Origin: Bacteroidota bacterium
Lineage (GTDB): Bacteria > Bacteroidota > Bacteroidia > UKL13-3
NCBI GenBank assembly: GCA_027484685.1
Contig: JAIXSO010000038.1
Coordinates: forward strand, 1-47,412
Length of the DNA: 47,412 bases
Direction of reading: 5' to 3'
A model generated the notes under the pieces. It had not been told where the DNA came from and ran no database searches. It saw only the letters and a list, made by a program, of their open reading frames with translations. A program made the translations under genes and the position numbers. This document shows, piece after piece, positions 16,283 to 24,162 of the stretch. Every line of letters starts with the position of its first letter. Positions within the stretch are counted from its first letter, which is position 1.

Positions 16283-16317
16283 CAAGTCAAAAATCAATAA
16301 ATCAATAAATCCTCCCA

Positions 16318-17610
16318 ATGAAAACCTTAAACCACCACGAAACAATAAGTTTAATATTAAGCTTAGGCATATTGCTTATTGTGGCAAGGCTTGTGGGCGA
16401 ATTTTTCAGGAAATTCAAAATGCCATTGGTAGTTGGAGAATTGATGGCGGGAATTTGCCTTGGACCAAGTTTATTAGGTCAATATTTTCCGCAGGTAAGT
16501 AATTTAGTTTTAAATAAAGAAAGTAATTCGGCTATTGCGTTTAATGGCATTACTTCTATATCTGTAATTATGTTATTATTTGTAGCAGGTATGGAAGTTG
16601 ATTTATCCATCATTCGTCAGCAAGGTAAAACAGCTTTAAAAACAAGCTTTTTAGGTTTAATTATTCCTTTAGGATTGGGTTTTTTAGCAGCTTATTACTA
16701 CTTTCCATTATTTGGCGAAAACTTTAATTCGCACACCCAATTAATTTTATTTAGCTTATTTTTTGGAACAGCTATGGCTGTTTCGGCATTGCCGATTATT
16801 GCGCGCACTTTAATGGACTTAGGTTTATTTAGAACCAAAGTTGGTATGATAATAATAGCAGCCGCCATGTTTGACGATATTATTGGTTGGTTGTTATTTT
16901 CGGTAATTTTAGGCATGATGAAACCTGATACTGGCGCCCATGGTTTTATTTACACTTTAGGTTTAACCATTCTTTATTCGGTTGCCATGCTTACTGCAGG
17001 CCGCATAATTATCAATAAATCATTGCCTTGGGCACAAAAAAACTTTAGCTGGCCGGGAGGATTTTTAAGTATTTCGTTAGGTTTGGCATTTTTAGGTGCT
17101 GCCTTTACCGAATTTATTGGCATTCATGCCATTTTTGGTGCATTTATAGTGGGTATTGCTTTTGGCGATAGCGTTCATTTAACCGAAAAAACCCGCGAAA
17201 TAGTAAATCAGTTTGTTACCAATATTTTTGCACCATTGTTTTTTGTTTCTATTGGATTTAAGGTAAATTTTATTGCCAATTTCGATTTCCAAGTAACTGC
17301 TTTGGTATTAATTATTGCTGTAATTTGTAAACTATTAGGAGCAGGATTAGGCGCATTGTGGGGTGGCTTAACCAAAAAAGAAAGTTTGGCAGTAGGTTTT
17401 GGAATGAATGCCCGTGGTGCTATGGAAATTATTTTAGCATTGTTGGCTTTACAAGCCGGATTAATCAATCAAAAACTGTTTGTAGCTATAGTTATTATGG
17501 CTGTAGTTACATCGGTTATGGCAGGACCAGCTTTACAACTTTTGGTTAAACGCCAGTTAGACCAAGACAAAGAAGATTTAGACAAAGAACAAGAAGAGAT
17601 GTTTGTGTAG
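16318..17610 (+). CDS. CPA2-family cation/proton antiporter (KefB/Na+-H+ exchanger type)
   Basis: A 430-residue integral membrane protein with about 12-13 hydrophobic helices. It has the family marks: KMPLVVGELMAGICLGPSLL near the N-terminus, the ion-binding Asp pair in MFDDIIGWLLF, LFFVSIGFKVNF, and GMNARGAMEIILALLAL near the C-terminus. There is no RCK/TrkA-N or other regulatory domain; the protein ends in a charged tail. It is expected to exchange Na+ or K+ for protons across the inner membrane. The gene is exactly bracketed by a 32-bp inverted repeat. Confidence 0.9.
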   Translation: MKTLNHHETISLILSLGILLIVARLVGEFFRKFKMPLVVGELMAGICLGPSLLGQYFPQVSNLVLNKESNSAIAFNGITSISVIMLLFVAGMEVDLSIIRQQGKTALKTSFLGLIIPLGLGFLAAYYYFPLFGENFNSHTQLILFSLFFGTAMAVSALPIIARTLMDLGLFRTKVGMIIIAAAMFDDIIGWLLFSVILGMMKPDTGAHGFIYTLGLTILYSVAMLTAGRIIINKSLPWAQKNFSWPGGFLSISLGLAFLGAAFTEFIGIHAIFGAFIVGIAFGDSVHLTEKTREIVNQFVTNIFAPLFFVSIGFKVNFIANFDFQVTALVLIIAVICKLLGAGLGALWGGLTKKESLAVGFGMNARGAMEIILALLALQAGLINQKLFVAIVIMAVVTSVMAGPALQLLVKRQLDQDKEDLDKEQEEMFV

Positions 17611-17623
17611 CTGTTTGAATTTA

Positions 17624-17655
17624 TTGATTTGGAGTCACGCAAGGCGTGATTGATT
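17624..17655 (-). repeat. 32-bp inverted repeat, right copy, flanking the antiporter gene
   Basis: Exact reverse complement of 16251-16282, starting 13 bp after the antiporter stop. The internal hairpin core may also work as a transcription end, although no long T-run follows. Confidence 0.9.
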
Positions 17656-17665
17656 TAAAGATTTT

Positions 17666-17703
17666 ATTGCTGAATTGCTGAATTGCTAAATTGTTTAATT
17701 GTT
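17666..17703 (+). repeat. Degenerate 8-bp tandem repeat
   Basis: Almost five units of period 8: ATTGCTGA twice, then ATTGCTAA, ATTGTTTA and ATTGTT. It directly follows the right inverted repeat. Confidence 0.75.
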
Positions 17704-17742
17704 AGTTTTTGAATTGTAGGCAATACTCCTTGCAAATTGCAA

Positions 17743-17850
17743 TTTTTTTTCTCTCATTTCCCAAATCTTTCATCTCAACTCTCCTTTCTCACTTCTCAGT
17801 GCTCATTTCTCTTCTCTCAAATCTCATTTCACATCTCTCATCTCACCTCC
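17743..17850 (+). repeat. Pyrimidine-rich low-complexity tract
   Basis: About 108 bases made of variants of TCTCATTTC and CTTCTC. In 17751-17850, 80 of 100 bases are C or T on this strand. With the neighbouring repeats it fills the 331-bp gene-free gap before the acidic protein gene. Confidence 0.7.
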
Positions 17851-17941
17851 AAAAAAAGGCCTAAAATGAATTTAAACAATAAATAGTTAGAGTTTTAAAA
17901 CAAAACCTTATTTTCGCCCCCATTAAAAATTATAACAATAA

Positions 17942-18307
17942 ATGAAGCAATTGATAGATGCCATTAAAGCAACTTTGGCAAAAGAAGGATTTGAAGGCGA
18001 AAAATTAGTGAATCAGTTAAAAGAATTACGCCAATATTTTATTGAAAACTTAAACCAACCTGGCTATGTACGCATGATTAGATTGGCATACGAAAACATT
18101 CAAGAAAATGGCGATTACACCTTTGAATATACCGAAGATGATGGAAAAGCTAACCTTGATTATTTGTTAGATTTATTGAGCGATTATAGCAACAAATACA
18201 ACAAAGAAGAGTTGGTAGAATACCGCAAAATGATGGAAGGCGAAGAGTGGACTAGCCCTGACCAAGAGTGGGAAGGCGAAGAGGATGACGAGGAAGAAGT
18301 AGCTTAG
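17942..18307 (+). CDS. Acidic hypothetical protein
   Basis: A 121-residue cytoplasmic-looking protein that I cannot place in a family. Residues 1-85 look helical (MKQLIDAIKATLAKEGFEGE, then NLDYLLDLLSDYSNKYNKE); the last 25 residues are dominated by Glu and Asp (EGEEDDEEEVA). It starts 49 bp before the cyanophycinase start and is probably in the same transcript. A -7-like box (TTATTTTCG) lies about 30 bp upstream. The acidic tail could bind basic partners. A link to cyanophycin is only suggested by position. Confidence 0.7.
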   Translation: MKQLIDAIKATLAKEGFEGEKLVNQLKELRQYFIENLNQPGYVRMIRLAYENIQENGDYTFEYTEDDGKANLDYLLDLLSDYSNKYNKEELVEYRKMMEGEEWTSPDQEWEGEEDDEEEVA

Positions 18308-18356
18308 TTAAAAACTATCGGGGGGATTTTAGTTTTCTCACTTAAAAATTGTACCA

Positions 18357-19238
18357 TTGAATACACCAAAAGGAAAACTTATATCTATTGGAGGTGCCGA
18401 AGATAAAGGCACTGAACCAGAAAATGGATATGGGCACACAGTAAAAAGTTTAAACTTTTTTAGCTTAGCTATTTTAAAACGATTTGTTGAAGAAGTAGGC
18501 GGATCAGATAAAAAAATTGAAGTAATTACTACCGCTTCTTCTATTCCGCAAGAAGTAGGACAAAATTATATAGATGCATTTGGCAAAATAGGTTGCAAAA
18601 AAGCAGGCGTTATGAATATTCGTAACCGCGAAGACGTGCAAAATCCTGAATACATTCAACGCGTAAAAGATTGCGATGGTATTTTGTTTTCGGGTGGAGA
18701 CCAATTGCGCCTAACCAGTATTTTTGGTGGAACCGAAATTTACCAAGTATTGCACGATAGGTATTATGCCGAAAAAAGTTTTGTAATAGCAGGAACAAGT
18801 GCAGGTGCCATGGCTATGAGCAATACCATGATTTATAGTGGAAAAAGCGAGTTGGCGCATTTAAAAGGCGAAGTTAAAATTACTACAGGTTTGGCTTTTA
18901 TTCCAAATGTTATCATCGATTCGCATTTTGATAAACGTGGACGTTTTAACCGATTAGCACAAGCGGTAGCAAGCAATCCGCAATGCACAGGAATTGGTCT
19001 TGGAGAAGATACTGGAGTAATTGTTATTGATAATAATTATTTAGAAGTAATAGGTAGCGGTGCTGTTGTAATTGTCGATGGCCGAGACATAAAATTCTCT
19101 AACATTACCGATGTAAGCGAAAGTTCACCTATTTGTATTGAAAATATTAAAGTAAATATTTTAGTAAAAGGAAATGGCTATTTGCTTAAAGAACGTAAGT
19201 TTTTGCCTAATGCCAATGAAGCACACGCCAAAGCATAA
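18357..19238 (+). CDS. cphB: Cyanophycinase (peptidase family S51)
   Basis: A 293-residue cytoplasmic serine peptidase that cuts the storage polymer cyanophycin into beta-Asp-Arg dipeptides. Visible marks are GKLISIGGAEDKG at the start, GILFSGGDQLRL, the nucleophile elbow GTSAGAMAMS (Ser), and SHFDKRGRFNRLAQA with the conserved region after it (GIGLGEDTGVIV). The start codon is TTG; there is no ATG nearby in frame. No cyanophycin synthetase or isoaspartyl dipeptidase gene is in the window, so the enzyme may act on imported or environmental polymer, or the synthetase lies elsewhere. A strong terminator follows. Confidence 0.9.
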   Translation: MNTPKGKLISIGGAEDKGTEPENGYGHTVKSLNFFSLAILKRFVEEVGGSDKKIEVITTASSIPQEVGQNYIDAFGKIGCKKAGVMNIRNREDVQNPEYIQRVKDCDGILFSGGDQLRLTSIFGGTEIYQVLHDRYYAEKSFVIAGTSAGAMAMSNTMIYSGKSELAHLKGEVKITTGLAFIPNVIIDSHFDKRGRFNRLAQAVASNPQCTGIGLGEDTGVIVIDNNYLEVIGSGAVVIVDGRDIKFSNITDVSESSPICIENIKVNILVKGNGYLLKERKFLPNANEAHAKA

Positions 19239-19257
19239 CACTAAAAATCAAATAATT

Positions 19258-19293
19258 AAAAGCCTTCTAAACTTGAATTTAGAAGGCTTTTTT
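19258..19293 (+). terminator. Rho-independent terminator after cyanophycinase
   Basis: Stem AAAGCCTTCTAAA with TTTAGAAGGCTTT and a 6-nt loop, ending in a T-run. Confidence 0.9.
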
Positions 19294-19359
19294 ATGCCTA
19301 GAATTTGTTTTAAATACTACTATTTTTTTGAAATTTATTAATTAATATTACAGCCTTAT

Positions 19360-20715
19360 ATGTATGCAATAGTAGATATTGAAACAACCGGTGGACATGC
19401 ATCAACCAATGGAATTACAGAAATTTGTATTTTTATTTTTGATGGCGAAAAGGTTGTAAATGAGTACGAAACATTAATTAATCCGGGAGTTGAAATTCCT
19501 CGTTATATTGAATCATTAACTGGAATTAGTAACGAAATGGTAGCCCATGCACCCCCATTTAGCCAAGTAGCCGATGAAATTTACCAACTGCTGAAAGGCA
19601 ATATTTTTGTGGCTCATAATGTAAACTTCGACTATTCGTTTATCAAACATTCATTACAAACTTGCGGTTATCAGCTTAATACCAATAAACTTTGTACAGT
19701 AAGGCTTAGCCGTAAAATTATTCCGGGTTATGCAAGTTATAGTTTAGGAAATTTATGTGGTTATTTAAATATTCCAATGTATGCTAGGCACAGAGCCAAA
19801 GGAGATGCAGCAGCTACTGTTAAACTTTTTGAAATATTACTTTCGGAAGACCATAATGGCGAGATGGATAAAATGCTCAAAAAAGGTTCTAAAGAGCAAG
19901 TTTTACCACCTAATTTACCTAGAGAACAATATGAAAAATTGCCAAGCAAACCAGGTATTTATTATTTTCATAACCACGATGGAAAAGTAGTTTATGTGGG
20001 CAAAGCAGTTAATATAAAAAGCCGTGTGAGCAGCCATTTTTCAAACAATTCGGCTAACAAACAAAGACAAGACTTTTTAAGAGAAATACACAGCATTTCG
20101 CACGAGGAAACTGCAACTGAATTAATGGCTTTATTACTCGAATCGCACGAAATAAAACAACATTGGCCTGAGTTTAACAAAGCTCAAAAGCGATACGATG
20201 CCAAATATGGCTTATATGATTACCAAGATAGAAATGGACTAATTAGGCTTGGAATTGAAATTATTGGTAAACATCGCCATGCCAAACCTTTATTAGAATA
20301 CAGTTCCAAAACCGAAGCCATTGAACATGTAAAGCAATTGGCTACCATTTTTGATTTATGCCCACAATTTTGCGGTATTCAAAAAAATTGCATTGACGAA
20401 AATTGCGCGTGTAAAAAAATGGAAACGGTTTTTGAATACAATGCCAAAATGAACGATTTGATTGTACAATTAAGCAATAAAGAAAGCTTTTTAATTGTAG
20501 ATAAAGGCCGCAACAGAAATGAATATTCGGCTATTTATGTAAGCAAAGGTAAATTAATTGGAATGGGCTATGTGCCCAATGAAGTGCCTCAAGATAATAT
20601 TGATGAGGTTATTCATTTTATAAAAAAGTACAAAGAGAACTTTTTTATGATTAATCAAATTGCTGCATTTGCTGCCGAAAATCCTGAAAAAATTATTCTA
20701 TTGGAAGAAATTTAA
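19360..20715 (+). CDS. DnaQ-type 3'-5' exonuclease fused to GIY-YIG (UvrC N-terminal-like) endonuclease
   Basis: A 451-residue fusion. Residues 1-165 are a DEDDh exonuclease: Asp6/Glu8 in VDIETTGG, Asp in HNVNFDYSF, and His/Asp in HRAKGDAAAT. Residues about 195-275 are a GIY-YIG nuclease like the N-terminus of UvrC and Cho: PGIYYFHNHDGKVVYVGKA and RVSSHF. The remainder includes a Cys cluster (CPQFCGIQKNC, CACKK) near 355-375. Fusions of this kind are known in Bacteroidota and Actinobacteria, and are thought to act in DNA repair. The stop is only 5 bp from the stop of the convergent gene, with no terminator between them. Confidence 0.88.
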   Translation: MYAIVDIETTGGHASTNGITEICIFIFDGEKVVNEYETLINPGVEIPRYIESLTGISNEMVAHAPPFSQVADEIYQLLKGNIFVAHNVNFDYSFIKHSLQTCGYQLNTNKLCTVRLSRKIIPGYASYSLGNLCGYLNIPMYARHRAKGDAAATVKLFEILLSEDHNGEMDKMLKKGSKEQVLPPNLPREQYEKLPSKPGIYYFHNHDGKVVYVGKAVNIKSRVSSHFSNNSANKQRQDFLREIHSISHEETATELMALLLESHEIKQHWPEFNKAQKRYDAKYGLYDYQDRNGLIRLGIEIIGKHRHAKPLLEYSSKTEAIEHVKQLATIFDLCPQFCGIQKNCIDENCACKKMETVFEYNAKMNDLIVQLSNKESFLIVDKGRNRNEYSAIYVSKGKLIGMGYVPNEVPQDNIDEVIHFIKKYKENFFMINQIAAFAAENPEKIILLEEI

Positions 20716-20720
20716 AGCTA

Positions 20721-21752
20721 TTACCTAACCAACATTATATTTCCATCAACAGCTTTTTTGCTTCCATTTAAACCAGTAATGGTTATAATATATGTATAAT
20801 TGCCCGAGGAAGCTTGGTAACCATTATAATTTCCATCCCAACCTATATCGGTTCCTTGGTAAACCAAACCTCCTAAATGATCGTAAATTTGCATATAATA
20901 AGATTTATAATTGGCACCAATTGGTTCAAAAATATCGTTTAAATTATCATTGTTTGGCGTAAAAGCGGTTGGTACATAAAAGTTAAGCCTATTGTAAACG
21001 TATCTAGAAATAGAAAAAGTATCAACACAGTTAAAACTATTATATGCTGATAAAACTACTTGATAAAAACCAATATTTTCAAATACATGTCCAAATGAGG
21101 GTTTGTTAATTCCCATATTTTCTGAATTAATTTCCCAAACCCATTTGCGTATGGAAGTATCGTTAGTTGAAAATATCACTTCTTCGTTTTTTATCCAATC
21201 AATTGGAGGATTAGCAGTAAACACAGGATTAGGTTTAGGAACTACGGTTACCTTTTTAAATGCAGTATCGCTAGCACAAGCCAAATTAGTTCCTATTACA
21301 AAATAATTCATAGTACTTGTAGCTACTTCAAATATGGCATTACCCCCATTGCCATTACTCCAAGTATAATTGGTGGCACCAAAAGATTGCAAAGTAAATT
21401 TCTGATCTTTACAAATGGAGTCTGGACCTGTAATTGAAACAATGGGTTTATCTTCAATTAAAACTTTGGCTATGGTTTCATCACCCACACATTTAGCGGC
21501 ATTACTTTCAGTTACGGAAATTTGAAAAACGCCAGCAGTAGTTCCCCAATCTACCCCAATATCATTGGTTCCTTGTCCGTTAACAATAGTTCCTCCAGTA
21601 ACCAACCAATTATAGCTGGAGCCAGTATTTAAGGTTACTTTATACCTAACATTTTTCTCACCAACACAAGCAGTATCAATGTATTGCGAAAAACAATTAG
21701 AATAATAAAATAACCCTAAAACAAGGAATAATATATGAGGTTTTATTTTCAA
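20721..21752 (-). CDS. Secreted protein with gliding-motility-associated C-terminal domain (CHU_C type)
   Basis: A 343-residue exported protein. The signal peptide ends CFSQ; the middle carries Ig/PKD-like units (GSSYNWLVTGGTI, then FGHVFENIGFYQVVLSAYNS). The last 85 residues form the CHU_C domain, YVPTAFTPNNDNLNDIFEPI to DGNIMLVR, a T9SS sorting signal often found on proteins paired with PorP/SprF-type anchors. No PorP/SprF gene is in the window. It is the third of three secreted-protein genes spaced 20 and 8 bp apart, and so probably the cell-attached member of that set. Confidence 0.9.
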   Translation of the reverse strand: MKIKPHILFLVLGLFYYSNCFSQYIDTACVGEKNVRYKVTLNTGSSYNWLVTGGTIVNGQGTNDIGVDWGTTAGVFQISVTESNAAKCVGDETIAKVLIEDKPIVSITGPDSICKDQKFTLQSFGATNYTWSNGNGGNAIFEVATSTMNYFVIGTNLACASDTAFKKVTVVPKPNPVFTANPPIDWIKNEEVIFSTNDTSIRKWVWEINSENMGINKPSFGHVFENIGFYQVVLSAYNSFNCVDTFSISRYVYNRLNFYVPTAFTPNNDNLNDIFEPIGANYKSYYMQIYDHLGGLVYQGTDIGWDGNYNGYQASSGNYTYIITITGLNGSKKAVDGNIMLVR

Positions 21753-21760
21753 CTAAAATT

Positions 21761-22537
21761 TTAGTTAGCAATAATTGGATTGGCTACAGGCAATGCATTA
21801 ATTAAAAATGATTGGATTGTAATTGGCGAAGCCGCAATGGAACTAACTGCACCTGCTTCGGTTGAAGTTGGGGTTGTTGGCGTACTAAAACCATAAATTT
21901 TTAAAGTATAAGTACCAGCAACTTGACTATTTAAAACAGTGTAAAGTGTTGTTAATTGACCTGCACTAAGAGAAACTGTTCCACTTGACGCTGATGAGCC
22001 CGCGGTCAAGGTTAAAGTGCCGCTTGTACCTGGAATTACTGAATTGGTACTGTTGTATAATTGATAGCTTAATGTAAAGCTATTTCCATTACCTGTAATG
22101 CTTTTTATATCCGCAAAATTAGCAACAACAGCATTTAATGTTCCAGGAGCAGTAGCTTGGCTAAAACAATAAGTTAATAATGAATTTGCAGTAAATGTTG
22201 GTGTAGCAAAAACTTCTAAACCTAAGGTATTGGTGGTGGCACAATTGGTTACTGTTTCGGTTACCGATAATGAGCATGATTTAGAAGTAGCTGTACTATT
22301 GGTAAAAGTATTGGTGTACGATGAGCCTCTGGTTCCGCCAATTGTAGCAGTTCCTGGAGTTAAACCAACTGGTACCGTTGTTTCTGTCCATGAAATAGTT
22401 GAAGAAGAGTTAGTAGCTGAGTTAATGGTAAAATTATAACTATTTCCTGACCACATTTTCTTTTGAGCATTCGCCATAAAAGCCAATAATGTAAAGGCTA
22501 AAAGTAAAGTTGATTTAAATGTAAATTTGTTGTTCAT
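21761..22537 (-). CDS. Secreted Ser/Thr-rich protein, T9SS-operon member
   Basis: A 258-residue protein of unknown function. The signal peptide is followed at residue about 26 by KKMWSGNSYNF. The rest is Ser/Thr/Gly-rich with beta-sandwich character (GTATIGGTRGSSYTNTF). There is no T9SS C-terminal domain; instead it ends INALPVANPIIAN, nearly the same tail as the upstream gene product. It is 8 bp from the CHU_C gene and 20 bp from the PKD gene. It may be a surface adhesin or a subunit of an extracellular polymer. Confidence 0.75.
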   Translation of the reverse strand: MNNKFTFKSTLLLAFTLLAFMANAQKKMWSGNSYNFTINSATNSSSTISWTETTVPVGLTPGTATIGGTRGSSYTNTFTNSTATSKSCSLSVTETVTNCATTNTLGLEVFATPTFTANSLLTYCFSQATAPGTLNAVVANFADIKSITGNGNSFTLSYQLYNSTNSVIPGTSGTLTLTAGSSASSGTVSLSAGQLTTLYTVLNSQVAGTYTLKIYGFSTPTTPTSTEAGAVSSIAASPITIQSFLINALPVANPIIAN

Positions 22538-22557
22538 AATTATATTTATTAAATTTT

Positions 22558-23676
22558 TTAGTTTGCATTGATTGAATTTGCCGCAGGCAATGAGTTTATA
22601 GTAATATTTTGATTAACTGTTTTTTGGCAACCTAAGTCACTAGTGGCTGTTAGTGAAACAGTGTAATTGCCAATTAGATTATAAGTTTTGGTAAATGAAC
22701 TTGCACTTGATGAAGATGTACTTCCATCGCCAAACGACCATGAATAAGAGTTGATACTTCCAGACGATATGGTGGAAGTATTATTAAAAGTTGTTGGCAG
22801 GCCCACACAATAATTTAAACTACTAAAATTAGACGAAGGAACTGCTGCTGAAATTACTGTGAAACTATAATTACTATTGCTATTATTGTTAATGCTTAAA
22901 GTACTTAAATCGCAATAACGTTCATTCACTACCCCATTTGGCGCTAATTTAGTTAAACTATATTTTGAGGTAAATACGTAAAAATAAATGGAATTGGAAG
23001 CAGCAGGAATTGGAATTTTTACTGAGCCATTGGTTCCATTAAATGTTAATTGCACCAAAGTTGATGAAGCAAAATTATTGGTTAATGAATAACGTAAAAA
23101 GGCGTTTTCTACTGCATTTAAAGCCTGATTAGATGTTACATTAATGGTAACTGAATCGCCACCAGCGCAAACTATGGTTGGGTTTTGAGTTACGACAGAA
23201 AGTACTGTTGGATTAAAAGTGGTTTCCCAAACAGCCATGAAGTTATTACCTGTAGAGTCACCTATATTAAATGTGTAGTACCTTCCACTGGTAATAGCGG
23301 GTAATTTTCCAGAACTTCCATTACCAAAGCCACCAGCAGTATTATTATACATGGCTCCAACTATTGGTGTAGAGTTAGGGGAAATTATTGAATCGAATGA
23401 GAATAATGTTTGATTGGCTGAATAAGGACGCCAAACAATATTGTAATTAGCCGAAGTAGCAGTGCCACTAGGAAACTCCCAAATTGCACTTCCACTAGTT
23501 GCGTTACTATCAGCCTGAAATCTATACTGTCTTAATTTACCAAGATTGTTTAAGTTGAACCTATCATAAAAATTAAATCTTTTAGCATCGGTTCCAAGCA
23601 CTGTAGGTTGCGCCATTGTTTTAAAACAAAAGCCCAAAAACAGAAAAAAAATAATATTTCGTAACGATTTAGCCAA
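22558..23676 (-). CDS. Secreted PKD-domain protein, first gene of T9SS-substrate operon
   Basis: A 372-residue exported protein that starts at a TTG; the next upstream in-frame codons include a stop and there is no in-frame ATG before the signal peptide (SLRNIIFFLFLGFCF...MAQ). The N-terminal 170 residues are unrecognised. Residues about 285-360 form a PKD domain (YSWSFGDGSTSSSSA, GNYTVSLTATSDLGC). It ends INSLPAANSINAN, matching the tail of the next protein at 9 of 13 positions. The TTG sits in an 18-bp perfect palindrome (23673-23690). Confidence 0.8.
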   Translation of the reverse strand: MAKSLRNIIFFLFLGFCFKTMAQPTVLGTDAKRFNFYDRFNLNNLGKLRQYRFQADSNATSGSAIWEFPSGTATSANYNIVWRPYSANQTLFSFDSIISPNSTPIVGAMYNNTAGGFGNGSSGKLPAITSGRYYTFNIGDSTGNNFMAVWETTFNPTVLSVVTQNPTIVCAGGDSVTINVTSNQALNAVENAFLRYSLTNNFASSTLVQLTFNGTNGSVKIPIPAASNSIYFYVFTSKYSLTKLAPNGVVNERYCDLSTLSINNNSNSNYSFTVISAAVPSSNFSSLNYCVGLPTTFNNTSTISSGSINSYSWSFGDGSTSSSSASSFTKTYNLIGNYTVSLTATSDLGCQKTVNQNITINSLPAANSINAN

Positions 23677-23690
23677 ATTTTAAAATTTGG
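23673..23690. promoter_or_regulatory. Perfect 18-bp palindrome over the TTG start codon
   Basis: CCAAATTTTAAAATTTGG, fully self-complementary. It overlaps the start codon of the PKD protein gene. It may be an operator or an mRNA hairpin that limits translation. Confidence 0.5.
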
Positions 23691-23739
23691 TGCTAACATA
23701 CTTATTTTCTTACAAAAGTTTATGTTAAATTTAAAATAC

Positions 23740-24102
23740 CTATTTTCCTTCGGTTTCGGTTAATTTCCAACTAAATAGCATGGCCAATTCTTTAGCCTTG
23801 TTTATGGCTTTGGTTGCTATTTCTCCTTCAAAATTTTCATTTATTGTTTCACAAAAAAGTTCAATCCAAGTATCAAAATGAGGGGCTTTTATGCCTCTGT
23901 TACTATGCGAATCGTAAATATTTCCTCTAAAACCTGGTTTATCTAATAAAATAAAATACCAAAATTCTTTCATACGCGGTAAGTGGTGCTCCCAATTGGT
24001 ATTGGCAAAAAAAGGAGCTAAAGTAGTATTGGCTTTAATTTTTTCGTAAAATAGGGTTACCAATAAATCAATATCGTTTTCTGCATTAATATCTTTCTTC
24101 AT
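23740..24102 (-). CDS. Group III truncated hemoglobin
   Basis: A 120-residue heme protein of the trHb3 class, likely to bind O2 or NO or to protect against them in the cytoplasm. Marks are DLLVTLFYEKI, HHLPRMKEFWYFILLDKPGF and APHFDTWIELF, whose His is the probable proximal heme ligand; MLFSWKL closes the globin. The frame can be extended nine codons to 24129, but those codons fall inside the terminator hairpin of the upstream gene, so I chose the ATG at 24102. Confidence 0.9.
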   Translation of the reverse strand: MKKDINAENDIDLLVTLFYEKIKANTTLAPFFANTNWEHHLPRMKEFWYFILLDKPGFRGNIYDSHSNRGIKAPHFDTWIELFCETINENFEGEIATKAINKAKELAMLFSWKLTETEGK

Positions 24103-24139
24103 AAAAAAAGGCTGTTTGAATTTATTCAAGCAGCCTTTT
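24103..24139 (-). terminator. Rho-independent terminator of the DUF6588 gene
   Basis: Fifteen-bp stem (24106-24120 with 24125-24139, one G-U pair) and loop of 4; on the minus strand it is followed by a run of seven T. It abuts the hemoglobin start codon. Confidence 0.85.
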
Positions 24140-24162
24140 CCAAAGTAATTTATACCTAAAAA

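Noticed and set aside
17666-17703. Possible CRISPR array
   Set aside because: Unit of 8 bp without spacers and with degenerate copies; a simple tandem repeat.
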